A stretch of 64,000 nucleotides of DNA from Cacconaster sp964598495 (lineage in GTDB: Bacteria; Bacteroidota; Bacteroidia; Bacteroidales; UBA932): NCBI GenBank assembly GCA_964598495.1, contig CAZRBY010000006.1:26023-90022 (forward strand), read 5' to 3'. The translations under genes and the position numbers were made by a program. Under the pieces are notes generated by a model that had not been told where the DNA came from, ran no database searches, and saw nothing but the letters and a program-made list of their open reading frames with translations. Shown here piece after piece: positions 8,211-19,000 of this stretch (position 1 is its first letter; every line of letters begins with the position of its first letter).

Positions 8211-10874
8211 CTATTTCATCGTTGCGAGGCGCGCCCGGAGTGTCTCTATTTTGGTGGTCGCATCGGAGAGTTTTTTACGCTCAAGAGCTACAACATTTTC
8301 GGGGGCATTTGCCACAAATGCCGCATTGCCGAGTTTGGCATCAACACCTTTGATGAAGCCTTCGTAACGTTTGATTTCGGCTTCGATCTTTGCTATCTCT
8401 TCATCCATATTGATCATACCTTCCAGGGGCACAAAAAACTCGACAGTACCCACCATAAAGGATTGTCCTGCCAATGTAGTGTCAAACTGCTCCACAATCT
8501 GTAAATTAGGTACATTTGCCATCTTGGAAATTACAGGAGTAATAGTTGATGGATAGTAAGTACTCTTTACCTGGACTGAAAGCTGCTCTTTCGGAGAGAT
8601 ATTTTTTGACTGTCTGAGTGCCCTGATGGCCACTACCGTCTCGATAGCCTTCTCAAAGGAAGCAATAATAGCCTTATCGTGACCGGTGGAAACAGGCATT
8701 TGTTGGAGCATGATGGTTGCACATTTTTCACGTTCCTCAATATTCTGCCAGAGTTCTTCGGTAATGAAAGGCATGACAGGATGAAGTATCTTGAGAAGTG
8801 AGTCGAAATATGAGATGGTGGCATCAAAAGTAGCCTTGTCAATGCTCCCCTGTACACCATCTATGAATGAAGGCTTGATAATTTCAAGATACCAAGAGCA
8901 AAAATCATCCCAGAAGAGTTTGTAGATAGTCATGACTGCATCTGAAATGCGGAATTTTGCAAAATCATCGTTGATGCTTTCCAGAGTAATATTAAGTTTT
9001 GATGCAAACCATGAGACTGCAAGTCGATTGACATCGCTCTGAGCCATGGTACCACTGACTGTCCAACCCTTGACCAGACGGTAGGCATTCCATATTTTGT
9101 TACTGAAATTACGGCCTTGCTCTACCTGACTTTCGTCAAAAAGAATATCATTACCGGCGGATGTGCAGAGGAGCATTCCCAGACGCACCCCGTCTGCTCC
9201 ATACTCCTTCATCAATTTGATGGGATCGGGAGAGTTGCCAAGCTGTTTTGACATTTTGCGACCCTGTTTGTCACGCACAATACCGGTCAGATAGACATTA
9301 CGGAAAGGTATATTCTGACAAAATTCCTCTCCTGCCATAATCATTCTCGCCACCCAGAAAAAGAGAATTTCAGGGGCTGTTACAAGATCATTTGTCGGAT
9401 AATAATATGCGAGATCGGCATTGGGTGCCTTATCGGGAAAACCGGGCTTAGCCGGATCGAATACCGAAATCGGCCAGAGCCAGGATGAAAACCAGGTATC
9501 AAGCACATCTTCGTCCTGAACCAGATCTTCCGCATTAATGGAAGGATCAATTTTACGGGCAGCTTCGAAAGCCTTTTCAAATGTAGATTCCACTACAAAT
9601 TCCCCATTGGGAAGATAGTATGCAGGAATCTGTTGTCCCCACCATAATTGTCGTGAAATACACCAGTCACGAACATTCTCCATCCAATGACGGTATGTAT
9701 TCTTGAATTTATCGGGTATAAGTTTTACTGAGTCATCCTCCACCACTTGCAATGCATCTTTTGCAAGATCTTCCATATTGAGAAACCACTGCATGGAGAG
9801 TCTGGGCTCAATAACGGCATTTGTACGCTCCGAGTAGCCAACCTGAGACTTGTAGTCCTCCACCTTTTCGAGAAGTCCTGCATCTTCAAGCATCTTCACT
9901 ATTTTTTTGCGGGCAACGAATCTATCTTCTCCAATAAGGATCAGGGCCTTTTCGTTGAGCGTTCCGTCATCATTGATGATATCAATTACGGGAAGATTGT
10001 GGCGCAGGCCTATCTCATAGTCATTTATATCATGGGCGGGTGTAATTTTGAGACATCCGGTACCGAGATCCATAGTAACATACTCATCCTCAATTATGGG
10101 AATCTCTTTGTTGATGAGCGGAATTATGACATTCTTACCGCGCAGATGATAATATCTTTCATCTTCGGGATTGACGCAGACCGCCACGTCGGCCATAATT
10201 GTTTCAGGTCGGGTTGTAGCAATGGTGACATGATCACATTCTCCTTCAGCGACGTCACCTGCTATCTTGTATCTCAAATAGTAAAACTTGGAGTCGGTCT
10301 CCCTGTGGATGACCTCTTCATCGCTAACAGCAGTAAGGCCCTCGGGATCCCAATTGACCATACGCACTCCTCGATAGATGAGCCCTTTTTTATAGAAATG
10401 GACAAATGTATTGATTACGGCCTCACTCAAATCGGGGTCCATAGTAAATCTCGTGCGATCCCAGTCACATGAAGCCCCTAGTTTTTTAAGCTGTTCGAGG
10501 ATGATGCCACCATGTTTCTCTCTCCACTCCCATGCATGTTTTAGAAACTCATCACGTGTAAGGTCGGACTTATCTATACCCTGGGCTTTGAGTTTTTCCA
10601 CCACCTTTGCTTCGGTTGCAATGGAGGCGTGGTCGGTACCGGGAACCCAACAGGCATTATAGCCTGTCATTCTCGCGCGGCGTACCAATACATCCTGAAG
10701 CGTATTATTAAGCATGTGACCCATATGAAGCACACCGGTTACGTTGGGCGGCGGAATCACTATGGTATACGGTTCACGTTCATCGGGTTCCGAGTGGAAA
10801 AATCCATTCTCAAGCCAGTAGGAATACCACTTGTCTTCGGTCAAGGAAGGGTCGTATTTGTTGGGGAGTTCCAT
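8211..10874 (-). CDS. valS: Valyl-tRNA synthetase
   Basis: Class I aminoacyl-tRNA synthetase charging tRNA-Val, 887 aa, the expected length. The HIGH-type motif is VLHMGHMLNN (about residues 47-56) and the KMSKS-type motif is GRKMSKQLGN (about 535-545). An editing domain carries ATTRPETIMADVAV. The C-terminal coiled coil (EEIAKIEAEIKRYEGF onward) is the tRNA-binding arm typical of ValS. A -7 like TACTTTTG lies at 10925-10918 on the minus strand. It is the head of the run that continues to tatA, 30 bp downstream. Confidence 0.96.
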   Translation of the reverse strand: MELPNKYDPSLTEDKWYSYWLENGFFHSEPDEREPYTIVIPPPNVTGVLHMGHMLNNTLQDVLVRRARMTGYNACWVPGTDHASIATEAKVVEKLKAQGIDKSDLTRDEFLKHAWEWREKHGGIILEQLKKLGASCDWDRTRFTMDPDLSEAVINTFVHFYKKGLIYRGVRMVNWDPEGLTAVSDEEVIHRETDSKFYYLRYKIAGDVAEGECDHVTIATTRPETIMADVAVCVNPEDERYYHLRGKNVIIPLINKEIPIIEDEYVTMDLGTGCLKITPAHDINDYEIGLRHNLPVIDIINDDGTLNEKALILIGEDRFVARKKIVKMLEDAGLLEKVEDYKSQVGYSERTNAVIEPRLSMQWFLNMEDLAKDALQVVEDDSVKLIPDKFKNTYRHWMENVRDWCISRQLWWGQQIPAYYLPNGEFVVESTFEKAFEAARKIDPSINAEDLVQDEDVLDTWFSSWLWPISVFDPAKPGFPDKAPNADLAYYYPTNDLVTAPEILFFWVARMIMAGEEFCQNIPFRNVYLTGIVRDKQGRKMSKQLGNSPDPIKLMKEYGADGVRLGMLLCTSAGNDILFDESQVEQGRNFSNKIWNAYRLVKGWTVSGTMAQSDVNRLAVSWFASKLNITLESINDDFAKFRISDAVMTIYKLFWDDFCSWYLEIIKPSFIDGVQGSIDKATFDATISYFDSLLKILHPVMPFITEELWQNIEEREKCATIMLQQMPVSTGHDKAIIASFEKAIETVVAIRALRQSKNISPKEQLSVQVKSTYYPSTITPVISKMANVPNLQIVEQFDTTLAGQSFMVGTVEFFVPLEGMINMDEEIAKIEAEIKRYEGFIKGVDAKLGNAAFVANAPENVVALERKKLSDATTKIETLRARLATMK

Positions 10875-11004
10875 CTATCTAAATATCTTGCTTCGTTGTG
10901 TTCAATTATTCAATCTGCAAAAGTAAACAATTTCGGCAAATTATCCCTAATTATACACAACACCATATAACCGGAGACTAATTAAAGCATCACTGAAGAG
11001 GAAA

Positions 11005-11637
11005 TCATTTTATGCCACAAAGATCGCACAGTTCAGTGTAAAGGCGCTGCACGGGAAGTCCCATCACATTATAGTATGAGCCGCTAATGGAAGTGATGCC
11101 GATATGGCCGATCCACTCCTGCACACCATACGCTCCGGCTTTATCGTATGGAGCGTAATTATCTATATAGTAGGAAATTTCTTCCGGAGAGAGTTTCTTG
11201 AAGGTAACTTCGGTAGCAACGGTAAAGGAGCGTGTCTCGTCGGGAGTGCGGATAGCTACTCCAGTCAGCACATAGTGGGTATTATCTGATAAGAGTGAGA
11301 GTATCCTAACTGCATCCTCCCTATCAATCGGTTTGCCAAGGATGACGCATTTTTGAAGAGTCTCATCCGAGAGCATCCCCTGCTCCATTTTTTCCCGATG
11401 ACCAAAAACCAACGTATCGGCTGTTATGAGCACTTCATCTGCCTCCAGAGCTCGATGAAATGTAATTGATTTGTGTTTTGCGAGATATTCCGGAACTTGT
11501 GAATGGGGAATATCCATGTCAAATCCCTCCGGTAAATCAGGTCCGGTCTCAACCTTAAACTTTACATCCAGTCCGGAGAGAAGTTCTTGCCTGCGAGGAG
11601 ACTTCGAAGCAAGTATGAATCTGTATCCGTCAAACAT
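11005..11637 (-). CDS. maf: Maf-like nucleoside triphosphate pyrophosphatase
   Basis: Cytosolic house-cleaning enzyme of the Maf/HAM1 superfamily, predicted to hydrolyse non-canonical or modified NTPs. The signature SKSPRRQELL is at residues 11-20. ITADTLV and YDKAGAYGVQEW are the other two conserved blocks. At 210 aa it is of normal length. It overlaps kdsC by eight bases, so the two are translated together. Substrate (dTTP/UTP versus modified nucleotides) is not resolved here. Confidence 0.9.
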   Translation of the reverse strand: MFDGYRFILASKSPRRQELLSGLDVKFKVETGPDLPEGFDMDIPHSQVPEYLAKHKSITFHRALEADEVLITADTLVFGHREKMEQGMLSDETLQKCVILGKPIDREDAVRILSLLSDNTHYVLTGVAIRTPDETRSFTVATEVTFKKLSPEEISYYIDNYAPYDKAGAYGVQEWIGHIGITSISGSYYNVMGLPVQRLYTELCDLCGIK

Positions 11638-12211
11638 TTCTTCCAGTTTTAGTCGCTAACTGTGTTATATGATCGGGATAATTGGCGCTTATTGGTGCCG
11701 TTGGGTCAAAATTCCATTTCCCCTGCATTTTGAGTACCTTTTCAACAATGTCGCGGATACAACCTCGACCTCCCGGAAAGGGAGAAATATAGTTACAGAC
11801 CTCTTTTACTTCGGCTACGGCATCGGAGGGACAGACAGCGAGGCCTGCTTCGCGGAGAGCAGGTATATCGGGGATATCGTCTCCGACAAATACCACTTCG
11901 GAAGGTTTCAGGCCGTAATCGGAGCAGAATTTCAGAAAATCCGGCCGTTTGTCTCTTGAGAGCTGATAGAGATTCTTAGCTTCCACACCGAGTGAAGTAG
12001 CTCTATGAATAATGCTCTGTGAGCAGCCTCCTGTTATAATTGATACGGGATAACCATTGTCAACCGCCATTCGGACGGCGAAACAATCTTTTGCGTTGAA
12101 TGTTCGTAGTAGATCTCCGTCCGGCATCGCCAAAACGGAGCCGTCCGTAAAGACTCCGTCAACATCGAATACAAATGCTTTAATATTATCAAACATATTA
12201 TCAATCTTCAT
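11630..12211 (-). CDS. kdsC: 3-deoxy-D-manno-octulosonate 8-phosphate phosphatase KdsC (HAD family)
   Basis: HAD-superfamily phosphatase releasing KDO from KDO-8-phosphate for lipopolysaccharide synthesis. Motif I is FDVDGVFTDG (residues 15-24, nucleophile D16, general acid D18), motif II is the SIITGG region, and motif IV is VFVGDDIPDIPAL. The 193 aa length is that of KdsC. An in-frame second Met at residue 6 is an alternative start. It leads a two-gene unit with maf. Confidence 0.87.
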   Translation of the reverse strand: MKIDNMFDNIKAFVFDVDGVFTDGSVLAMPDGDLLRTFNAKDCFAVRMAVDNGYPVSIITGGCSQSIIHRATSLGVEAKNLYQLSRDKRPDFLKFCSDYGLKPSEVVFVGDDIPDIPALREAGLAVCPSDAVAEVKEVCNYISPFPGGRGCIRDIVEKVLKMQGKWNFDPTAPISANYPDHITQLATKTGRNV

Positions 12212-12310
12212 TTATTGTTATTCTTTATTATATAATTATACTAATTTTAATACTTAATTAATATCTCATCATCCTCACTTTGACTCATAAATACACACCC
12301 AACTCTTACC

Positions 12311-12371
12311 ACTTCAAATAACATGAGCTTCGAAAAAACAAAAATTTTCTACGCTTCATGCTATTTGAAGT
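12311..12371 (-). repeat. Hairpin repeat element, copy 2
   Basis: A 16-bp stem with one mismatch (12311-12326 with 12356-12371, ACTTCAAATA.CATGA) encloses an A/T-rich loop that matches copy 1 almost base for base. Relative to copy 1 the stem tip reads GA instead of AG on one arm and TC instead of CT on the other, so pairing is retained. It lies 3-prime of recQ on the minus strand, the same relative place and orientation as copy 1 has to guaD. Confidence 0.65.
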
Positions 12372-12386
12372 TCACTTAGACTCCAC

Positions 12387-12435
12387 ACTACATACTACAT
12401 ACTACATACTACATACTACATACTACATACTACAT
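12387..12435. repeat. Tandem heptamer array (ACTACAT)7
   Basis: Seven exact copies of ACTACAT, preceded by a degenerate unit ACTCCAC at 12380. The array ends two bases before the recQ stop codon complement (12438-12440). The same heptamer recurs at 19415-19440. Confidence 0.95.
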
Positions 12436-12437
12436 AA

Positions 12438-14150
12438 TCAACTCTTCTTTTTATCAATACAAATATCACATTTTCCACATGGAGCAGAGTCTTCCTGGCC
12501 AAAATAACGCAATAACGATACACTGCGGCAGGTGGAGTTGTCAGTAACAAGAGATATCATTGCATTGAGCCCGGTGGTGCGGCGCTCAACTTTTTCATAA
12601 TACTCCGATTCGGGCAAACGGAGGTTTTTCTCGTAAAGCCTCTCATTGTAAAATGTGAGAATCGGCGAGCGGAATTTTGGCACATAAGTCATCACATGCC
12701 TGTTTGAAAGAGAGATTAGTTTCGCTTTGACAGCATCCACGGCATAACGGCCTGCCCGTGCAATTTTCTCTTCATCAATGGTGACATAGTCGGAAAAAAT
12801 GCCGGTGTACATCCTCAAAAGTACTTTTACGAAAGTGTCCATCTCATTTGAACCCAACTGAACCTTGTAGAGTTCATCTCTAGAAACGTCAAAACGAATT
12901 TTAGAGGCGATTTCCAGTTCTTCTGAAAGTGTCCAATAGCCCGCCTGTTCGATGTATCTGATCGCATAATATGCAGTAGCTGAGTGTAGTTTGAAATGAC
13001 TTACAAATGCATCAAGGTCAAACTTCACGCTCCGTCCTCCACCCTCTTCATAGGGTATCCCAAGAAATATAAAAACTTTCTGATAAATATCACGTATATA
13101 ATCCAGAGGAGGAAAGGTCACACGAGTGATCTGTTTCAGACGCCTGATATCACTTTCATTCCAGAGCAATACGGTATAAGATTGATCTCCGTCCCTGCCG
13201 GCCCTTCCCGCCTCCTGGAAATAGCTTTCTACAGTGTCGGGCATATCAAAGTGGCAGACAAATCTCACATCCGGTTTGTCGATGCCCATTCCGAAGGCAT
13301 TGGTTGAGACTATAATACGAGTTTGGCCGCTCTTCCATTGCTCTTGTATGCGCGAGCGGGTTTCCCTCTCCATTCCGGCGTGATAAGACTCTGCATCAAT
13401 TTTCAGGCTGCGAAGAAAAGAAGCAATCTGCTCGGCAGTACGCCTTTTACCCACATAGACTATGCCGGTTCCCGGCACATTGTGGCAAATTGAAAGCAAC
13501 TGACCCATCTTATCTTCACATTTTCGGAAAACATACGAAAGGTTGGGCCTTTCGAAAGATGAGGTAACCTTGTTGGTAGCATCGAATTCCAGATTTGCCA
13601 TAATGTCATCCGCCACTTTTGAAGTGGCTGTAGCAGTGAGGGCGATGATCGGCACACGCCTCCGTATGCTGATAATCTGCCTTATTTCAGCTATTTGGAG
13701 ATAATCCGGGCGGAAATCATAACCCCATTGACTGATACAGTGTGCCTCATCCACCACCAGTAAATTGACATTCATCCTGGCCACCCTAACTCGGAAAAGT
13801 TCCGTCCTCAGACGCTCGGGAGAAACATAGAGAAACTTATAGTCACCATAAATCGCATTGTCGAGGGTTATATCTATCTCACGGTAAGACATGCCTGAAC
13901 AGACCAGCAAAGAGGGAATACCACGGTCATTGAGATTCTCTACCTGATCTTTCATCAGCGCAATCAGCGGTGATACCACAAGGCATATTCCCGGCGTCAT
14001 CATAGAGGGCACCTGGAAACAGATAGACTTGCCGCCACCAGTAGGCAAGATGGCAAGAGTGTCTCTCCCCTCCAGCACAGAAGCGATAATGTCCTCCTGC
14101 ATCGGACGGAAGGAGTCATATCCCCAGTACTTTTTCAAAGTTTCTCTCAT
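12438..14150 (-). CDS. recQ: ATP-dependent DNA helicase RecQ, short form with C-terminal zinc motif
   Basis: SF2 3-prime to 5-prime helicase of recombination and repair, 570 aa from the start at 14150 (MRETLKKYWGYDSFRP), chosen over 14177 because the family begins there. Motif I is LPTGGGKSICFQVP, motif II VVDEAHCISQW, and motif VI QEAGRAGRDGD. A winged-helix-like region follows (about 330-500). The cysteines of the RecQ zinc site (CRSVSLLRYFGQ and CGKCDIC) come at the very C-terminus rather than directly after the helicase core, and there is no HRDC domain. I recall this order from other Bacteroidetes RecQ proteins, so it is probably lineage-typical. Confidence 0.9.
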   Translation of the reverse strand: MRETLKKYWGYDSFRPMQEDIIASVLEGRDTLAILPTGGGKSICFQVPSMMTPGICLVVSPLIALMKDQVENLNDRGIPSLLVCSGMSYREIDITLDNAIYGDYKFLYVSPERLRTELFRVRVARMNVNLLVVDEAHCISQWGYDFRPDYLQIAEIRQIISIRRRVPIIALTATATSKVADDIMANLEFDATNKVTSSFERPNLSYVFRKCEDKMGQLLSICHNVPGTGIVYVGKRRTAEQIASFLRSLKIDAESYHAGMERETRSRIQEQWKSGQTRIIVSTNAFGMGIDKPDVRFVCHFDMPDTVESYFQEAGRAGRDGDQSYTVLLWNESDIRRLKQITRVTFPPLDYIRDIYQKVFIFLGIPYEEGGGRSVKFDLDAFVSHFKLHSATAYYAIRYIEQAGYWTLSEELEIASKIRFDVSRDELYKVQLGSNEMDTFVKVLLRMYTGIFSDYVTIDEEKIARAGRYAVDAVKAKLISLSNRHVMTYVPKFRSPILTFYNERLYEKNLRLPESEYYEKVERRTTGLNAMISLVTDNSTCRSVSLLRYFGQEDSAPCGKCDICIDKKKS

Positions 14151-14258
14151 GCTGCAAAAATAGCAATTATATGACAATCTTTTTGCGCAAAACTATGGGC
14201 GTATAAAATAATTGTTACCTTTGCGGGACTAATAACAAAAGAAATTAATCCAACTATT

Positions 14259-15863
14259 ATGGCAAATATCGATTTATCAAAGTACGGCATCTTAAATGTC
14301 AAAAAAGTAATCCACAACCCCAGTTACGATGAGTTGTACAAAGCTGAACTTGACCCTGCCCTTACGGGATTCGAGGCTGGTCAGTTGACCGAACTTGGTG
14401 CTGTCAATGTGATGACTGGTATCTACACCGGACGTTCTCCCAAAGACAAATTCTGGGTAATGGATGATGTTACCAGAGACACGGTATGGTGGACTTCGGA
14501 TGAATATTTGAATGACAATAAGCCCGTTACTCCCGAGGCATGGAAAGAGCTCAAAAAGATTGCAACAAAGCAACTTTCAGAAAAGACTCTCTATGTGATG
14601 GATGCCTTTTGCGGTGCAAATGAAAATTCACGCATCAAAATCCGTTTCATTGTGGAAGTGGCCTGGCAGGCACACTTCGTTAAGAATATGTTCATACGCC
14701 CTACCGAAAAGGAACTTGCCAACTTCGGCGAGCCCGATTTCGTAGTACTTACCGCATCCAAGACAAAGGTTGACAATTATAAGGAACTCGGTCTTAATTC
14801 AGAAACCGCAGTTGTATTCAACCTCACCGAAAAGATACAGGTAATTATCAACACCTGGTACGGGGGCGAAATGAAAAAGGGTATGTTCTCCTATATGAAC
14901 TATCTCCTTCCCCTCCAGGGTATCGCATCCATGCACTGCTCGGCTAATGTGGGTAAAGATGGCAAAACCGCTATCTTCTTCGGTCTCTCCGGCACAGGCA
15001 AGACCACCCTCTCAACCGACCCCAAGCGTCAGCTTATCGGCGATGACGAGCATGGCTGGGACGACGACGGCATCTTCAATTTCGAGGGTGGTTGTTACGC
15101 AAAAGTTATAAACCTCAGCAAAGAGGCCGAGCCCGATATTTACAATGCCATCAAGCGCGACGCTCTCCTTGAGAACGTAACTGTTGACGAAAATGGCAAA
15201 ATTGATTTTGAGGACAAGAGCGTAACTGAGAATACCCGCGTCTCCTACCCTATATACCATATTGACAACATTGTCAAACCAATCTCCAAGGCCGGTCATG
15301 CTAAAAAGGTAATTTTCCTTACTGCCGACGCATTCGGAGTCTTCCCTCCCGTATCCAAGCTGACTCCGGAGCAGACACAGTACTACTTCCTCAGCGGCTT
15401 CACCGCAAAGTTGGCGGGAACTGAACGAGGAATCACCGAACCCACTCCGACATTCTCAGCCTGCTTTGGAGCGGCATTCCTCTCACTTCACCCTACCAAA
15501 TATGGTGAAGAGCTAGTAAAGAGGATGAAGGCAAGCGGCGCTACGGCTTACCTGGTGAACACGGGATGGAATGGCACAGGTAAACGAATCTCCATAAAGG
15601 ACACCCGCGGCATCATTGACGCTATTCTTGACGGATCAATCGACAAGGCAGAGACTTCGTTTATTCCGGTATTCAATCTGGAGATTCCCAAAGCACTCCC
15701 CAATGTTGACACCAACATTCTAGATCCACGCAATACTTATCCCTGCTCATGCGAATGGGATAGAAAGGCTCGTGATCTCGCCGGCAAATTTGTTAAAAAC
15801 TTCACCAAGTTTACAGGCAATCCTACAGGTGCTGCACTTGTATCGGCAGGTCCTAAGATTTAA
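14259..15863 (+). CDS. pckA: Phosphoenolpyruvate carboxykinase (ATP)
   Basis: Interconverts oxaloacetate and PEP with ATP/ADP; in anaerobic Bacteroidales it works largely in the CO2-fixing direction toward succinate. The 534 aa length is standard. The kinase-1 P-loop is GLSGTGKTTLSTDPKR (about 245-260), followed by IGDDEHGWDDDGIFNFEGGCYAK with metal ligands; the substrate-binding RSPKDKF is near residue 60. A -7-like TACCTTTG is at 14216-14223, though its -33 box is weak. A strong terminator follows. Confidence 0.96.
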   Translation: MANIDLSKYGILNVKKVIHNPSYDELYKAELDPALTGFEAGQLTELGAVNVMTGIYTGRSPKDKFWVMDDVTRDTVWWTSDEYLNDNKPVTPEAWKELKKIATKQLSEKTLYVMDAFCGANENSRIKIRFIVEVAWQAHFVKNMFIRPTEKELANFGEPDFVVLTASKTKVDNYKELGLNSETAVVFNLTEKIQVIINTWYGGEMKKGMFSYMNYLLPLQGIASMHCSANVGKDGKTAIFFGLSGTGKTTLSTDPKRQLIGDDEHGWDDDGIFNFEGGCYAKVINLSKEAEPDIYNAIKRDALLENVTVDENGKIDFEDKSVTENTRVSYPIYHIDNIVKPISKAGHAKKVIFLTADAFGVFPPVSKLTPEQTQYYFLSGFTAKLAGTERGITEPTPTFSACFGAAFLSLHPTKYGEELVKRMKASGATAYLVNTGWNGTGKRISIKDTRGIIDAILDGSIDKAETSFIPVFNLEIPKALPNVDTNILDPRNTYPCSCEWDRKARDLAGKFVKNFTKFTGNPTGAALVSAGPKI

Positions 15864-15890
15864 ACGGATTGGTACTTAAAAAAATAATAA

Positions 15891-15921
15891 AAAGAGAGGG
15901 TTCCGCGATCTCCCTCTCTTT
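15891..15921 (+). terminator. Rho-independent terminator of pckA
   Basis: Ten-base-pair stem AAAGAGAGGG (15891-15900) with CCCTCTCTTT (15912-15921), 11-base loop, then TCTTAT. It lies 28 bp after the pckA stop. Confidence 0.8.
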
Positions 15922-16065
15922 CTTATGTAAGACCCTCTTCTATATATATTTCACTTTTGCAACTATCAAAATTAACACAATTGTAACACAGAATGTATTT
16001 TAGCAATAACAATCATTTTGTAACTTTAAGGATGCGAAAAATCAATAATTTTTAAACAAATAACT

Positions 16066-19000
16066 ATGAATCAATTACTTAAGAAACTATTGCCGCTTGT
16101 AGCACTGGTGTTTTTCTCTTTCTATGCCAATGCACAGGTAACTACTTCGAGCATTAACGGCCAAATCCTGAGTGATTCGGGTGAAAAGCTCATTGGAGCA
16201 ACCGTAATTGCAGTCCACGTACCTTCTGGTACCAATTATTATGCAGTAGCTAACGAAGACGGTCGCTACGCAATTCAGGGTATGCGTCCTGGCGGACCTT
16301 ACGAGGTAAAAGTACACCTTCTGGGCTACCAAACCACACTTTTCAAGGATGTAGTACTCCAGCTCGGTGAAGCATTCACACAAAATGCAACGCTTGCCAT
16401 TTCTACTGAGGAACTCGAGGAAATCGTGGTTGTCGCATCACCTAACTCCAAATTCACAACTGAGAAAACAGGTGCGGCTACCAATATCAGTTCGTCACAG
16501 ATAAGCAATATGCCTACTATAAGTCGCAGTATCTCAGATATAGCACGTATATCTCCTTACGCAAACGGAATGAGCTTTGCCGGCGGTGACGGACGTTCCA
16601 CCAACTTCACCGTTGACGGCGCCAACTTCAACAACAACTTCGGTCTGAATCCCAATCTCCCCGGAGGCGGCAGCCCCATATCAATGGATGCCATAGATGA
16701 GATACAGGTCGTTGTCGCACCCTTTGACGTACGCCAGACCAACTTCATCGGCGGCGGTATCAATGCCGTCACCAAATCAGGTACCAATACCTTCAAAGGT
16801 ACGGCTTACACCTATTACCGTAACCAGGATATGAGGGGCAATAAAATTAACGGAAAAGAACTGGACGAGCGCGCTAAAGAATCCAATAGCGTTTACGGTT
16901 TTACTTTCGGCGGCCCTATCATTAAAAACAAGCTCTTCTTCTTCACCAACTTTGAAATGGAGAAAACTCCCGGACAGGTGATCAACTACCGCGCCAACAA
17001 GGGCGGAGAAAAAGCTGAGGGCAATGTATCCCGCACTCTTGCTTCAGATATGCAGTCAGTTAAGGATTTCATGATGCAGAAATATGGTTACGATACAGGT
17101 TCCTACACTGATTTCCCCGGTGACCAGTCAAACATGAAGTTCCTTGCACGCATTGACTGGAACATCAATGACAACCACAGACTAAACCTCCGCTACAACT
17201 ACACTAAGAATACTGCATGGAATGCACCTAACGGCAACTCTTCCGACACCGGATACCGTCTCAACGGCACATACCGCGTAGGCAACCAGTCAATGGCTTT
17301 CGCCAACAATATGTATTCAATGGACAACAAGGTACAGTCAATCTCCGCCGACCTCAACAGCAGATTTACCGACAACCTCTCTAACCAGCTTCTTGTGACT
17401 TTCTCAAAAATTGATGATATCAGAGGTTCCAAGTCCACCCCATTCCCCCACATTGACATTATGGCCGGCAAGGATGCTACAGGAAAACAGATTATGGAGC
17501 CTTATATGTCCCTCGGTTATGAACTCTTTACCTGGAACAATGGTGTACATAACAACATTCTCACAATAAAGGATGACATTACCTGGCTGAAAGGGAACCA
17601 CAAGGTCCTTGCAGGTCTGAGCTATGAGTATCAATTCGCCGACAATGCATATATGCGTAACGGTACAATGTACTACCGTTATAACAGTCTCGATGATTTC
17701 CTCAACAGCAGGACTCCCGAGTCATTCGCCATCACTTATGGCTGGAACGGCGAAGCTAACCCGAATGCCCGCGTTACATTTAACCAGATCGGTCTCTATG
17801 TACAGGACGAGTGGAGCATAAGCAAGAAGTTCAAACTTACTTACGGTGTACGTTTTGACGAACTTTTGTTTGACAACAGCGATATCGCCACCAACAAAGC
17901 CATCTACAATCTGACTTTCAGGGATGATCAAAAGATTGATACCGGTTTGTGGCCAAAAGCCAACCTCCAGGTATCCCCCAGAATAGGTTTCATTTGGGAT
18001 GTAAAAGGAGACAAGTCATTGAAGGTTCGTGGAGGTACCGGTCTCTTTGCAGGTCGTCTACCGTTGGTATTCTTCACCAATATGCCTACCAATGCAGGTC
18101 TCGTTCAAAATTCCGTTCAGTTCAGGACCTCTTATAAGAATGGTGTTCCCACCGGATATGACAAGCGCCTCGATGCCTTCAACGTCGGTATGATGACTAA
18201 TGTACAAGATGCCATCAAGGCACTCGGCCTCCAGTCCGAACTCAATGAAAGCAATCACGTTGCAGGTTCCAAGATTTCAGGAGTTGACCGCAATTTCAAG
18301 ATGCCTCAGATTTGGAAATCATCCATAGCTCTTGACTGGCAACTCCCCGTTTCCTTCCCCTTGACCCTTACAGGAGAATTCATGTTCAACAAAACCGTTA
18401 CCGGAGTTACCATCGACAATATCAATATTGAGAATCCTATGAAGTGGAAACGCTTCCGTGGCTCTGACAACCGTTTCATCTATCCTGCCGACTTCGCTAT
18501 CAACAAAGGCAAGAATGCTGTTGTTCTGGCCAATACTAATAAGGGTTACGGTTACACCGCCAACATCACTCTCAATGCCCAGCCCGTTAACAACCTCGAT
18601 ATAATGCTCGCATACACTATGACAGAGTCCAAAGAGGTATCTGGAATGCCAGGCAGCGACCCCGTATCCACCTGGCAGGGTCTTATCACAATCGACGGTC
18701 CCAACTTCGGCACCGTTCAGCGCTCTCAATATGTAGTTCCCCACAAATTGATTGCAAGTGTCAACTATTTCATTCCCTTCAAGATTTTCGGTGGCAAGGG
18801 ACTTCACCTCAACCTCTTCTACAGCGGATCTTCAGGCAACGGCTATAGCTACGTATACACCAACGACATGAATGGTGACGGTATCAACCTCGACCTTATG
18901 TATATTCCCAAAGATGACAGCCAAATCAATTTCAAGACCGATGCTGACCGCGCTGCATTCTGGAAATTTGTTGAACAAGACAAATATCTGAGTAGTCACA

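Noticed and set aside
9747..10472. Plus-strand open frame of 241 codons opposite valS
   Set aside because: It lies wholly inside valS in the antisense frame; cysteine/isoleucine-rich composition is typical of a shadow frame.
14155..14162. -7 box TATTTTTG for recQ on the minus strand
   Set aside because: It is so close to the start codon at 14150 that transcription would begin inside the gene, and there is no fitting -33 box.
16017..16028. Promoter for the TonB receptor (TAACTTTA)
   Set aside because: The -7 lacks the final G and no TTG lies at the right distance, so it was not listed as a feature.
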